Assembly (NCBI GenBank): GCA_004519485.1
Contig: CP038120.1
Location: 408,720-472,719 of the forward strand
Direction: 5' to 3'
DNA: 64,000 nt
Source: Nannochloropsis oceanica
Lineage: Eukaryota > Sar > Eustigmatophyceae > Eustigmatales > Monodopsidaceae
Made by a program: the position numbers and the translations under genes. Below, piece after piece: positions 47,637 through 58,775 of this stretch; the first letter of the stretch is position 1; every line of letters starts with the position of its first letter. The notes beneath the pieces were generated by a model, which did no database searches, had not been told where the DNA came from, and worked only from the letters and a program-made list of their open reading frames with translations.

Positions 47637-49349
47637 CTATCCTCGAATCAAGGGCGCTAGATCTTTGCCTTTAACGTCCTTCACCTCCAATGGCGTGAAG
47701 TGCTTCCTAAAAATTGTCATGGGACTCCCCGGTGGACTGAAACTTTCCCCAAGCAATTCGATTTTCCCGCCCTCGCATTTCAGCATACAACCTTCCGCCA
47801 GCCCCACCACTGGAACAGGGGCGTCGTCGCTCACGTCTTCAAGGAATTCTCTGATGCGTTCAACGCGGTTCATGCCGAAGTGGACTTGGAACTTGCCCGT
47901 GACTGGGTCTTGGCTGTAGAATTCACCACCGAAAAAGTGAGCGTTGATTTGGAAATCGATCAGACCCAGAGCGCTAAGGGCAGAGAAAGAAGAAGGAGGA
48001 AGAGGAAGAGAAGAAGGAGAAGAAGGACGGGGATTGGAAAAAGGAGAAGAAGCAACGGTAGTAGAAAAAATATCGGAGGCAGCAGCAGCAAGAGACTCTC
48101 CAGCTGCAACACCCGGATCGACGATGGGCATGTCGTTGCTGGTACAGATCGTGGGACAGGCCAAGACAGTGCCCGCCGAGATGCCCAGGTACGGTATCCC
48201 TCCCTCCATCACTGCCTCCCGCACATCCTCGAGCAACCCGCGTCGGCGCAGCTCTCGGAGGAGGCGGAAGACATTCCCACCGCAGACATAAATGCCTTGG
48301 GGGGGTAGGGGGAAGGGTAGAGTTGGAAGCGTGAGCGATCGATGGCTGGGCGATAGAAGCTCTTGGAGTGCCGAAGAGACGATGCCATCATCTTCTCTAG
48401 CTGCCCTCCCTCCCGCCATACCTTGCGATCGCTTAATCGCTGCCGAAGGATCCTTTTCATTATCAATCGACCTCAATTTGTACCCGCCTGCCATACCCGA
48501 CGTCTCGTGCGTATTCATGCAGGCAACATGGTCTTTCGCGCCAAAGGGGATGAAGAGGAGTTCCGAAACGCCCTCCCCGAAGAAATTCCGAATCTCGTCA
48601 GATAGAAATTGAATGCGCGCTTCATCGCGAAAACCTCCGCTAGCGAGGAGGAGGCGAGGAGAGCAATCGAAGGGAGGGGAGGAGGAGGGCACTGTATTTT
48701 GCTTGCGGGCGATCTGTGGAGGGGGAGGACAGAGGGGAAGGCAGAGGAATGAGAGATACTATGGGTTGGCGTCGACGGTGACGGCGTATATGGACAAGAA
48801 TCTTATGCTTCAAACAAGGACACAGTACATTCCAGAGAAAGTAACTAGTGACAGAGTGAGGGTGGTTGTGAAAGATGACTGTGCGCAGGCATGAGTGGAG
48901 GAAAAGAGTCAACATCATCCCTTTCCCAGTTTTTGTTAAGGCAGAGCTGAGCTTTGCTGTTCAGACACTATGTCTGAAATCCATCCTTTCTCCTCCCTTC
49001 TTACAGCCATTTTTTTGAGTGCACTTACCCCATGCGGAATCTCCTTGAGTTGTTGTTGTTCCACGGGGTCCGACACGGCAGATAGAGGAGCGAGACATCG
49101 TGGGCGTCTTAACCATGCCCCACGATCAATTCCTACTGCTGCCGTTGACTGTACATTGCATTTAACTAATACTGCTGGTGGTTGCGATGCCCGGTAAGAT
49201 TTGGCTTGGCGGCCACATGTGTTGATAGCGCTGCTGCTGCTGCTGCTGGAGAAAGGCAGGACGAAGGCAGCGATGACGTTTCTGCAAAAAAGGAAAAAGA
49301 ACAGGCAGATGCTCTGCCAGCAAGGACAAGAAGTGCTCCGTCTCGGCAT
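47637..49349 (-). CDS. pepE: Dipeptidase E / alpha-aspartyl dipeptidase (peptidase S51), plastid-targeted
   Basis: Three exons (49349-49029, 48713-48422, 48295-47637) join in phase to 423 residues. The S51 core is clear: RLLLASGGF, ELLFIPFGAKDH, DPSAAIKRSQ|GIYVCGGNVFRLLREL, PYLGISAGTVLACPTI with the nucleophile Ser in GxSAG, NDMPIVDP, and IDFQINAHFFGG with the catalytic His. The enzyme cleaves dipeptides with N-terminal Asp. The N-terminal exon adds a hydrophobic signal (CLFFFLFCRNVIAA) followed by FVLPFSSS: cleavage before Phe is the heterokont plastid-import pattern, so plastid or complex-plastid location is inferred. A Ser/Pro-rich insert separates VDPG from ALGLIDFQ. Intron 2 is 126 bp, a multiple of three and without stops, so retention would keep the frame open. 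Confidence 0.88.
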
Positions 49350-49882
49350 AAAGACTCTCCTTCTACCGCAGCCACTGTATATGCGGCTGCGTTACCCTGC
49401 GTTGAGTGTGTATATGGGATGGGGATCGACTTGTGTGCTGTGTTCTTCATCGCCAACGGCTTCTTCCAACGCCTGACGCACACACGATCCTGATCTATGT
49501 CCACCGGCTTGTGAAACCAGAGATATCATGCGTACCACTGAAGTTTGTGGGCAGCCTGACAGTTATGTCTTCTAATTTCACACGCAGTTGCCACAGCCTA
49601 GTAACGCGGAGGTACAAAGAGCATCAATACACACTTGCGTGACCGTCCCTCCGACCTCCTACCCGTCCGACGCGACTACGCGCCTGCCATGCTGTACACC
49701 TCTGCAGGATCAGATCCTACACGCACCCGCATCGCGATGAACTGACTCTTCTACTATGTTTTTCGCTCCTACTTAATTGATGTGCACCAGAACCATGACG
49801 TCTTATTCTCCGATTCCACTCACTGCCACAGGTCACGCCAGCATCAGCCAAGGCACACCCATTCTGATACCAACCTCCTTCT
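49350..49882. promoter_or_regulatory. Divergent promoter region, pepE / Cys-motif plastid protein
   Basis: 533 bp between divergent start codons of two proteins that both carry plastid-type presequences, so co-regulation is plausible but untested. No clear core element and no repeat tract. Confidence 0.35.
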
Positions 49883-50599
49883 ATGGCGACGCCATCATAT
49901 TCACTCATATATTGCATCGGCACCCTCCTGTTTTTTGCCTTCAGCACACACGCCTTTCTCCTCCCTACCACCATCAAGCGGAGCAGCAGGTCATCAAGTC
50001 GCTGCACTCTTCGCATGTCGGCTGCTTCTTCATCCCCACCCTCTGAAGCCGAATTAGTAAAGGTATTTGGTCGTCTTGCAGACAAAGCTATCTTCATGGA
50101 CGAAAGCGCTGGACAATGTTGTCACTCCGGCTGCGACAACTGCGAATGGCGTTATGATTTTGACATCATGCGTGCCGCCCGCCCAAAATGGCTGGTAACG
50201 TATGCCGAGCGAAAATTTGATTCCGACGCGCACACTGCCAAGTGGAAGGCGCTCTTTGACGCTCCATCTGCCCCTATCTCTTCCTCTCCTCTCTCAGACG
50301 AAGACATCTTCAACACGGAGACAGCTGGTCCTACTCCCTTGTCCTCCGCTGTCTTGCTTGCGGAACGGCTCTCGGCTCTGCCTTTTAGCGCGCCGTTGGG
50401 GCCAAGCGTGAGTGTGCCCGGTGAAGAGCCACTCCAGGCTGAGACTGTTGCATGGCTGTGGGAGAAACTGGTGCCGGCGGGGAGTAAGAGTAGGACATTG
50501 ACGGCGAGGTTGATGGAGAAGCGATTGAAGGAGTGGGCGAGTGGAAAGGATTCGATGATGTGGGGGGACTTCGTTGCCAAGATGACGAGCGAGGAGTGA
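49883..50599 (+). CDS. Plastid-targeted protein with a Cys-Cys-x4-Cys-x2-Cys-x-Trp motif
   Basis: Single exon, 238 residues. The start is a signal peptide (LIYCIGTLLFFAFSTHA) followed by FLLPTT and a Ser/Arg/Thr-rich transit region, the bipartite form used for heterokont plastids. The mature part holds QCCHSGCDNCEWRYDFDIMR, then ARPKWLVTYAERKFD and HTAKWKALF. The four close Cys and following Trp suggest a small metal-binding or redox site. Two C-terminal helical segments (AVLLAERLSALPF, ARLMEKRLKEWASG) follow. I do not recognise the family; the Cys spacing is reminiscent of oxidoreductase-like or DUF-type short domains (CCxxxCxxC) but this is not a firm match. ATG 49883 is chosen because it makes the signal peptide. 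Function unknown. Confidence 0.75.
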   Translation: MATPSYSLIYCIGTLLFFAFSTHAFLLPTTIKRSSRSSSRCTLRMSAASSSPPSEAELVKVFGRLADKAIFMDESAGQCCHSGCDNCEWRYDFDIMRAARPKWLVTYAERKFDSDAHTAKWKALFDAPSAPISSSPLSDEDIFNTETAGPTPLSSAVLLAERLSALPFSAPLGPSVSVPGEEPLQAETVAWLWEKLVPAGSKSRTLTARLMEKRLKEWASGKDSMMWGDFVAKMTSEE

Positions 50600-51489
50600 A
50601 GAGTGAGGGATTGAATAAAAAAAAGTCGAGGGAGAAGAGGAAAATACACTGTAATATAGAAAGAACGTGAACGAAGCGAAGGAAAAAAGAAAAGCCAAGG
50701 GCGGATATTCGGGCAATTGGCAAACTTGAGTGCTCGCGCAACATTTTATTCTGGTTTGCTCATTCGGCAATTTCCAGCTCCATTCATGACTTGCCACGAT
50801 TATCCTTACGCAGCGGGAGAGTTTACAGCGCTTGCACTATCCTCCAACAACATCTCTGTTCTTGATAGTGACTCCAGTACTACAACCGGCACGGAGAAGA
50901 AGGGACTCACAGTCGATGCCGGTGACCTGAGAATCGTTTCTTTTCTGGAGCAGGTCAAGGATTTTTTTTTAGGTGCTTGTGCCCCACATACAACAATGTC
51001 CACACCCGCCCAGGCCAGGGAGGGCTGACCTGCTCAGGATGGGCTTCGATACATTGCCGCAGCTGTGCCTCCTTTAGGTCTTTCAAACTTACGTTCTGAT
51101 GAAGCATTTGATCCTACATGGTGCTCTTAAAATGTGTCTTGGCCTGCGTATTGTGTGTGTTTCTTGATTTGGTACATGAGATTCATGCACACGTTCACGT
51201 CGAGAAAGGAAAGACCTCCCCATGAAAGAAATGGCCGCCACCCCTTTTAAGCTCACTGCTGGCGTCCAAAGAGAAACACGCCACCACGAGCACAACAATC
51301 GCAAACACAAGCAAACTCTGGTTAAATCGCTTTGGGCCTATGAACTCTCCCCAAGAAGCCCGACTTGCTGGTGCGTTTATCGACGATGGCTTTAAGCTCA
51401 AAGACAGCCTACGCCTTCATTTCTATCCTCCTCCGATCATGCCCACATGCCCACATTCGCAACCGATAACCCACTCTACACCACCCAGG
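50600..51489. other. Intergenic
   Basis: About 890 bp between two plus-strand genes; contains a small Ser/Ala-rich frame at 50717-51028 without a recognisable domain. Polypyrimidine repeats are absent. Confidence 0.5.
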
Positions 51490-53169
51490 ATGGCATCGAC
51501 ACAGCAAATAGCACGTGCTCCACCAGCTTCCCTACCTACCAAGGTCCGTCGCAACCTTGTGGGTCACAAAGGCCCAATCTTCACGGTCCGTTTCAATGGT
51601 AAGGCCCTCATCATCCCACGGGCGATTGCCCATCCCCTTCTTCTTCCTCTTTCTTCGCAAGCATTAAAAAGGCTAGGGCGAAACTTGCGAGGAAAGGGGG
51701 GATGATCTGAAAGGATTTTTTCATTAGCGAATCCATTAAGTCTCAATACCGCGGTGCTCGCCATCCATTTCCATCCACCCCTCACTCTTCGCTTCTCCCG
51801 TTCCCCCCGACCCCACATTGGACGCATAGCCAAGGGCACGTATTGCATGACCGGCGGGCAAGACAAGACACTTAAGCTATGGAACCCTTTTCGCTCAAGC
51901 GCCGATACAAATAAGCCAGGTAAGGGACAATGGAGCACATGAGTGGCGGATGGATGTGGGGTTTTGAGTCCTTTCCTGTAGGACACGCAATTCCAAACCC
52001 TCCTACCCTCTTTCTTACTCCCTCCCCCCCTCTTCAAAGGAGAAGCCTTGTTGGTACAAAGCTACACCGGGCCGCATGGATACGAGGTGCGCGACGTTGC
52101 CATCAGTAAAGACAATGCCCGTTTCGCCTCGTGTGGAGGGGATAAGGTGTTTTTCCTGTGGGACGTGGCGACGGCGAGGGTGGTTCGGAAATTCACAGGC
52201 CATGCACATATGATCAATGCGGTGGCTTTCAATGAAGAAGCGAGCGTGGTATTGAGTGCGTCCTACGACCGGACCGGTGGGTTGAGCGGAGGAAGTCGAA
52301 GGCAGGATCCCTCGTTTAAATGTTAAAATACGAGCACATCCAAGTACGCAGTCACACCTTCCACTCTTTCCCTCTTGCTTTCCCTACCTCCTCTCCTCCC
52401 CTCCCTTTCGGCAGTCAAGATTTGGGACCTCCGGAGCAATAATCGCGACCCCATCCAAACTCTCGACGACTTCAAAGACAGCGTCACCCGTGTCTGTGTG
52501 CTGGAGGAGGGAGGGCGGGGAGGAGGACGAGGAGGGGGCGGTGGCGCGAGAGAAATCTTGGCCACGTCGGTGGATGGGTGTCTGAGGACCTATGATTTGA
52601 GAAAAGGGATGGTGAGGGTAGATGACTGCCAGGAGCCCTTGTCGTCGTTGTGTTTGTCGGGGGACGGGCAGTGCGTGCTAATGAATGGGTTGGATGGGGT
52701 GGTGCGCTTGTTGGAGAGGGGAACGGGGGAGATGCTGAATAGCTACCAAGGGTAAGAATGACAGGAGGGATGGAGGGGGGGGTTATGACGCATTCATCGG
52801 CTTCAGTGATGATGCGGAGTTTGCTTGGTCATTACCGTTCGACAATACCAACGTTTTGATCCTCTCTCTCACTTACACCCGTCCCTCTCTTCGTCCCTCA
52901 CTCCCCTTAGCCACGTCCATCAGGCTTATCCCATCGAGTCTTGCTTTGACCACACGGATGCGTTTGTTCTCTCCGGCTCGGAGGACGGGTCGCTTTATAT
53001 TTGGGACCTGGTGGAGGGAGGGAGGGAGGGAGGGAAAGAGGGCAAGCCAGCGGCGGTCTTGCGAGAGCATAAGCGAGCGTTGGGTTCCTTGAGCTTTCAT
53101 CCTTCAGAGCCCGTGTTGGTGACAGTGGGATACGATGGAGTGGGATGTTGTTGGTTTCGGGATTTGTGA
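51490..53169 (+). CDS. WDR83: WD-repeat protein WDR83 (MORG1)
   Basis: Five or six exons starting at 51490 (exon 1 to 51598, next from 51830). The product is a seven-blade WD40 protein following human WDR83 blade by blade: VGHKGPIFTVRFN, KGTYCMTGGQDKTLKLWNPF, YTGPHGYEVRDVAIS, DKVFFLWDVATARVVRKFTGH, AVAFNEEASVVLSASYD, VKIWDLRSNNRDPIQTLDD, SVDGCLRTYDLRKG, DGQCVLMNGLDGVVRLLERG, SGSEDGSLYIWDLVEG and SFHPSEPVLVTVGYDG. WDR83 is a scaffold in MAPK signalling and a spliceosome-associated factor. A short GREGGKEG insert follows WDLVEG in the last blade, where the human protein has a normal loop. AATAAA at 53284-53289 is a plausible polyadenylation signal. Introns here lack long GGGA/CCCT tracts. Confidence 0.93.
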
Positions 53170-53881
53170 GGAGGATGAGCGGGGGGGGTTTGACGGATGT
53201 AAATAGAGCGACACGAGCGGTGGCGCATGTGAATCAGCAAGCGTATTTATGGGAACAATAATGAACGAAAGATTTAACGAACCAATAAAAGGTATACGTA
53301 CACATAAGATGCAGGCTTTCTTTAATCCCTGCCCTCTGTACAGCAAAGTAGCCGAGCAAAGTAGCCGCTCAGCAGGGCAAAGGTCGGCCCATGGTTCTTT
53401 CCTTTCCTCTTCTCTCGCATGACAAAAGGACGAGCTTTAGGGATTCTGCCTAGACTGTATCTATGCTGCCTATGTAAGCAACTGTGTCGTCTTGCTCCCG
53501 CTGTAATGACTTTTCAATTCCTTTCACATTCGCATGCATTTCCTTTGCCTCTCACCCCCCTCTTACGCCCTCATTCTGCCTGATTCGCTCGCTGATTGCA
53601 ACGACACATGATCATGACTCCCTGCGCACGACGACGCGACCCTTATCTATGCGTCTGAGCCACCACACAAAGTGTAAACCTCACACAGACCTTCACTCTG
53701 CGCCTTTCATTAGCCCAAGCTCAAGCGCACGTGCGTCAGCGGGGTACGACGTAAGACCTCTCGCCTACGACCTCCCCAAATCAAATCATTTACGACTTCT
53801 TTCTGTCGAAACCTACCGCATCTCACTCCCTCCGTCAACATTCTCGCCTTCCCGCACTGGCTCTATACCCTACAGCTCGGC
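53170..53881. other. Intergenic
   Basis: About 710 bp with the WDR83 3' end (AATAAA at 53284) and the promoter of the OFA transporter. A plus-strand frame at 53484-53885 is Ser/Thr/His-rich and overlaps the next start; not called. Confidence 0.5.
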
Positions 53882-55348
53882 ATGAAGCTCTCGATTCTCC
53901 TCCTCGTTACCGTCCTGGCTGGCAGCGTCTCGGCGTCGGTGGCAGGACCCAAGGCCAGCACCACCACACCCCTCCCTAATAACGGCGACAGGCTTCTTGC
54001 CGGGCGTCGAGGTGGGTTCAAGCTCCCTACCAAGGCCGCTTCTTCCCCTGTCAAGGGGCCTGCGGCTCAAACCAAGACCAAAGACGTCGCCCCAATTGAG
54101 TGGGGAGGTGTCTCCACCGTCCTAGGTGGTGCCCTGGCGCACCTGGCCCTCGGCACCCTCTACTGCTGGGGTAATTTCCAGTCCTACGTCCCCAAGCATC
54201 TTCTGTTCTTCGACGGAAAGATCAAGTCAGGGCAGCCTGATGCTGCTCTTGTGTTTCCCTTGACCATTGCTTCGCAAGTGCTGGGGCTGCCCCTTGGTCC
54301 GATTTTTCAACGCAAAATTGGGGAGCGCAATGCCTTGCTGCTCGGGTGCTTGTTGATGGCCGCGGGCGTGTTTTTGTCGTCGTTTGCGACGAACTTGTCG
54401 ATGTTCATGGTCTTTTACTCGCTCTTCTTCGGGGTGGGCGTGGGTATTGCTTACACTGCTCCTATCGTGGCAGGGTGGAAGTGGTTCCCTAACAGCAAGG
54501 GCCTTGTGTCGGGCGCTGTACTGACGGGCTTTGGCGCCGGTGGCTTCTTCTTCAACCTTCTGGGGACAAAGCTTATCAACCCGAACAACGAGAAGCCCGT
54601 CAGGGGCGCCTTTTCTCCGGCGCTCACAGCGGGATTCGGCCCGCTCTTGCGCAAGCTCTCTGCGTTCTATGTCGTGCTGGCTGTCGTAGGGTCCCTCTTG
54701 GTCTCCACCCCTAAGGCCATAACTGGCAAGAGCAGTAGCAAGGCCAAGACTGCCGTAGCTGCAGGTCCCGACTACACACCGGGCCAGGCCTTAATCTCGC
54801 TGCAGTTCTGGTGGATCTGGGTGATCATTTTCTTAATGTCAACCGGGTCGTTGGCGACAGCGGGGGTGAACAAGGCGTTCGGCGTAACTTTTCCCGAGCT
54901 TCGTTCCGACTCGTACCTGTCGATGGTCCTGGCGTTGTCTGCGCTCTTCAACGGTGGGGGCCGACTGTTCTGGGGGAGCATGTCGGATAAGTACGGCTTC
55001 AAGAATGCTTTTATGGCCATGGCGGGGGTGCAAGCCGTGACTCTGGGGATCTATGATAAGCTGGCCGCGTCTAAGCTAACATTCGCGCTCGGGACCATGT
55101 CGGTGTACTTTACCTTGGGGGGGGCCTTCGCCATGTTCCCGCCGGCGATCCAGAAGAGGTTTGGAGCGCGGAACGGGGTGACGATCTATTCGTACATCTT
55201 CACGGCATTCGCAGTGGCGTCGATCGGAGGCAGCATTTTGGCGAAGCGCTTGGTGGCGTACTTTGGTGGGTATGAGAATGTATTCAAGCTGTTCAGTGCT
55301 TCCTCGTTGGGGGCATTAGGGCTGGCGGCGCTGTTGCCGGAGAACTGA
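53882..55348 (+). CDS. MFS transporter, oxalate/formate antiporter (OFA)-like
   Basis: A single intronless exon of 488 residues. Residues 1-20 look like a signal peptide (LSILLLVTVLAGSVSA), followed by a low-complexity stretch, then about 12 hydrophobic helices. Helix 1 reads LALGTLYCWGNFQSYVP, as in OFA family members (GIYAWGVF). Other family marks are LTIASQVLGLPLGP, GVGVGIAYTAPI, WKWFPNSKGLVSGAVLTGFGAG, NGGGRLFWGSMSDKYG and IYSYIFTAFAVASIGG. OFA proteins exchange small carboxylates; the exact substrate is open. The cleavable-looking N-terminus is unusual for an MFS carrier and hints at passage through the ER to an internal membrane. Codon use is strongly C/G-ending with no low-complexity inserts, so high expression is likely. 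Confidence 0.85.
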   Translation: MKLSILLLVTVLAGSVSASVAGPKASTTTPLPNNGDRLLAGRRGGFKLPTKAASSPVKGPAAQTKTKDVAPIEWGGVSTVLGGALAHLALGTLYCWGNFQSYVPKHLLFFDGKIKSGQPDAALVFPLTIASQVLGLPLGPIFQRKIGERNALLLGCLLMAAGVFLSSFATNLSMFMVFYSLFFGVGVGIAYTAPIVAGWKWFPNSKGLVSGAVLTGFGAGGFFFNLLGTKLINPNNEKPVRGAFSPALTAGFGPLLRKLSAFYVVLAVVGSLLVSTPKAITGKSSSKAKTAVAAGPDYTPGQALISLQFWWIWVIIFLMSTGSLATAGVNKAFGVTFPELRSDSYLSMVLALSALFNGGGRLFWGSMSDKYGFKNAFMAMAGVQAVTLGIYDKLAASKLTFALGTMSVYFTLGGAFAMFPPAIQKRFGARNGVTIYSYIFTAFAVASIGGSILAKRLVAYFGGYENVFKLFSASSLGALGLAALLPEN

Positions 55349-56787
55349 AGCGGGATTCCAGGGTGAAGGCCTCAGGGGAATGATTGATCTTCGAAATGGT
55401 CAACATATGTGTGTTTGTGTGATTTATTTGATTTGTGTCATGCACGAGAAAAAGTGTAATGCGAGTTCAAGGGAAGTTGGGGTTTCACAAAAGAAAAAGA
55501 TGGAGTATTGTTTATTTGGATTACAGATGCCTTGCATTTAACGCCCGTGCCTTGAGTTGGAACGAGAGTAAAATGGGGAAATTCTAAATGAACAATAAGA
55601 TGCTGTTGCTGCGGTGTTTTTTTATTTTGGAATTCTTGTTACTGCGAGTGCCCTGTCGCGTGTACAAAACAAGGTGTGCTGTTGTCCGCAGGGTCTAAAC
55701 CCGTGTAAGGAAACAAATGAACGGCATGCTGTGCTTTTAAATCGTCCCTACAGATAGCGGTTAGAAAGAGGCTTAACTCATATCAAGCGGCTTATCATTG
55801 CATTTTGTGCAACTGGGTATGTGATTTGTGTGTTTTTTGCTCTGGGAAAAGATGCTTAGGGTGGTACGTCACGGCGCTCCCTTTTGTCCGAACCCGAGGG
55901 CGAAAAGCCATTACAAAGCCCATGCATACTCCTTTGTGCCGGCAGGCCTTACTAGATGTCTTTGCGTCTCTTATCTATGATCCTAGCTCCCTCAAAAATC
56001 TCTTTCTATCCCTGAAAACGAAGAAGTCGTCTTGTTTGTGTCGTGTTTCCTTCCTTATCGCTAACCGTCATTCCTCCCCCCTCTCATCTCACATCCCTCC
56101 CTATACGCGCACCACGCCCACGCCTCATTCACACGTACACTTACCACACGCTCCACACTCACCTCTGGCACGCTATAACATCTGCATAGCTTGCACACAG
56201 GCTTTAGCTGCGGTCCGAAGCTGCCCGAGGTCCTTGGCCTTCTGGTCGCGAGCGGGACGGAGAAGGGGCTCGTTCCACCGCCGTGGGGCTCGCACATTCT
56301 CACCACACCCGCTGGGTACACCTAAAACACAAATGAAGCCGGTGTCTCCAAACCAACGAATGAGAGTAGAAACGAGCACGGCCACGGCGGTGCCGGAGCA
56401 GCGGGCGATCGTGGTCGTGGGCGCCTTCCCATGGTACGTTTGGCCGACCGGGAGGGGAAGGAGGAGGGAGTGGAGGGAGAATGCCAGCAAATGTCACAGA
56501 ATCTCTAAACCCAGGATCAAACCCGAGGTGGATGGAAATAGATTTTTCTGTCAAATTCGAGGGGGTTGCCGATCGCTTGTGCCAGCTCTGGATGTACAAA
56601 TAAATGAGTGAAAAGGCCATTTGCGTCTCTTTTCCCCTTGTCTAGTGCTAGTCTTTTCGCCCTCACCTCAAGACTTAACAACAATGTGAAAACGACAACC
56701 TGCATGGAAAAAAGATTCTGCTCCACTTCTTCTCGATCCTTCTATACATGCTGTTGGAAATGCTAAACATTTCATGCTTGTGAGCTT
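55349..56787. other. Intergenic, possible small minus-strand gene
   Basis: 1.4 kb. The left half is AT-rich 3' UTR-like DNA. At 56173-56490 on the minus strand a 105-codon frame contains a hydrophobic helix (GTAVAVLVSTLIRWFG) and a basic C-terminus. The plus strand has an overlapping 268-codon frame. Neither matches a family I know and only one, if any, can be real. I lean to the minus-strand frame because of the coherent membrane segment, but with low confidence. Confidence 0.3.
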
Positions 56788-58775
56788 ATGAACATCGCCT
56801 GTCTTCTTCATCCTCTTTCTGACCCAACATTTCCCTCCCGTTCTCTACCCTCCCCCCCATCCATATTTCACGCACACATTCAAATACGCAGTGGCCTTGG
56901 CATCAGCAAGTCTCTCGTGCTCTTCACCGCCGTGCTTGTTACCTCCGCCTTCTTCCTCCTTCGGTACCCACCCACCCCCTCCTCCCTCACCCCTCTCCTC
57001 CGCCCCCCCCACTCCTCGTCCCCCCCTCCCATCGACCCCTCCCTCTACTCCAATTTTACGTCCTATCTCATCCTCCAAACTGGCCATGAGGAATGGGTCT
57101 CTTTCGATCGCTCCTCCGCCCCGAGCTTCTTCACACCCCAAGAACTTGCAACCCTTCCCCCTCCCTCAACCCCTCCCTCCACCCCGACCTCGCCCTCCCT
57201 CCCTCGTTCCTCCTGCGAGGAGACCGGCCTCCCTCCCCACTGCTGCCTTGGATCCTTTTCTCTCGCGGGTCTGATGGTTTGGGACAGTGTCGCCTGCGCC
57301 AATGCCAATTTTCTCAAAGCTCAGGTGCCCCACGCCTCGTCCTCCTCCCCTTCCTCGTCCTCCTCCCCTTCCTCGTCCTCACTGGGGCGGTTTCGGGATA
57401 TGGGTGACGTCTTACGGCGACTGGGCAATCGGACATTAACTGTGTGGGGTGACTCTATAGCCAGCCAGCATGCACATGGTAAGGGAGAGGGAAGGGAAGG
57501 GGGAGGGGGAGAAGGAGGGGGTGTTTTGTCAAGACTCGTTGTTCACCACCTCCCTCCCTCCCGCCCTTCTTCCCAGCAATGGAGTGCTCCTGGCTCCGGT
57601 CGGGCAAAGCCAAGACACTAGCTTACGAGAAACAAGACTTCGACCGCATCTTTCGAAAGAAGGAGGACGGTGGGGGCTTCAATCGTGCGGGAGGCTACGG
57701 CACCAACGCCCTCTACAGCTGGCACACACAGCTTGTGCCACAGGCAGGCGGGCGGGAGGGAGGGAGGGAGGAAGAAGAAGTGGAGGGGACGATGAAGTTG
57801 TATCTAACTTACCGGCCGTTACTGAATGAAAGCGGACCCGTGATAGAGGAGGCAGATGTCCTCGTGGTGAATTTTGGTCTGCACTACCTGATCGACAAAC
57901 GGCACGTCTTCCAGGAGGAGATGTGTGCGCTTCTCAAGAGGCTCCGAGATTTTGGGAAGACGGAGGGGAAGCAGCTGGTTTGGCGTGAGGTCGGTTTCTT
58001 TTTCCTCCCTTTTTTCTCCCTTCCCCCCACCCCGCCGCTGCTTTAAAACCCGAAAAGCCATGAAAGTACACCATGCCTCTCGTTAATTCCTTAAATCCCA
58101 CACATAGAAACATACATATACATACATATATACACACACATACACACACGCATACAGACGTCTGCCCAGCACCACTTCAACGAAGGCGGCGAGTTTCCTC
58201 TCACCATCGACCCTGAGCGTTTCGGCGTTCCTCGCAAGGACTACAAGGCAACGATGGATAGATGTTTCCCCATCCATTTTGGACCCTACATCCATCCTCA
58301 ATGGCGGGACAAGCTGTTTCTGGCCTTGGCAAGGGAGGAAGGGTGGGACGTACGGTTTTTGGGGGAGTATGATGAGGGGGAAGAGGGAGGGGAGGGAGTA
58401 ACCGCCGAGAGGCGGCCGCGGCGACGACGAGGGGCGGACACTGCGTGTGGGGCTCGGGGAAAGAGCGAGGGGGCAAAGGCAGCGGCAGTGGTAGGAGTGG
58501 ATGGGGGAATGAGCATGCATGAGGAGGAAGTGGAGAGGGACGGAAGGGGGGGAGAAGGGAAGAAGCCGGTGTTGTATTGGATGCCTTTTTACCGCATCAC
58601 GAGCGAGAGGTTGGACTTGCATCCGTACAATGAATGGAAGGGGAAGTATGACTGTACTCATTATTGCTACACCCCCTTTCTGTGGGACCCTTTGGTGGAT
58701 GGATTGGGAAGGGCGGTGGAGGAGGGGGCGGAGGAGGGGAGAGAGTGTCAGGAGGGAGAGGGAGTGGGAGGATAA
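56788..58775 (+). CDS. PC-esterase / trichome-birefringence-like SGNH protein, type II membrane
   Basis: Three exons (56788-57478, 57577-57989, 58158-58775) join in phase to 573 residues. A hydrophobic anchor (SLVLFTAVLVTSAFFLL) lies near residue 45, followed by a Pro/Ser stem: a Golgi type II layout. The catalytic part shows LTVWGDSIASQHAHAMECSWL with the GDS nucleophile, ADVLVVNFGLHYL, LVWRETSAQHHFNEGGEF (formed by splicing) and KYDCTHYCYTPFLWDPLVD with the DxxH acid/base pair. These are the four blocks of the TBL/DUF231 PC-esterases that O-acetylate cell-wall polysaccharides in plants; related proteins modify glycans in fungi and animals. The target glycan is unknown. An acidic/Arg-rich insert precedes VLYWMPFY. 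A small [10 protein letters not shown] insert sits after LVPQAG. Confidence 0.82.

Noticed and set aside
55805-56611. 268-codon plus-strand frame
   Set aside because: No domain, no signal and composition unlike the neighbouring genes; a competing minus-strand frame overlaps it.
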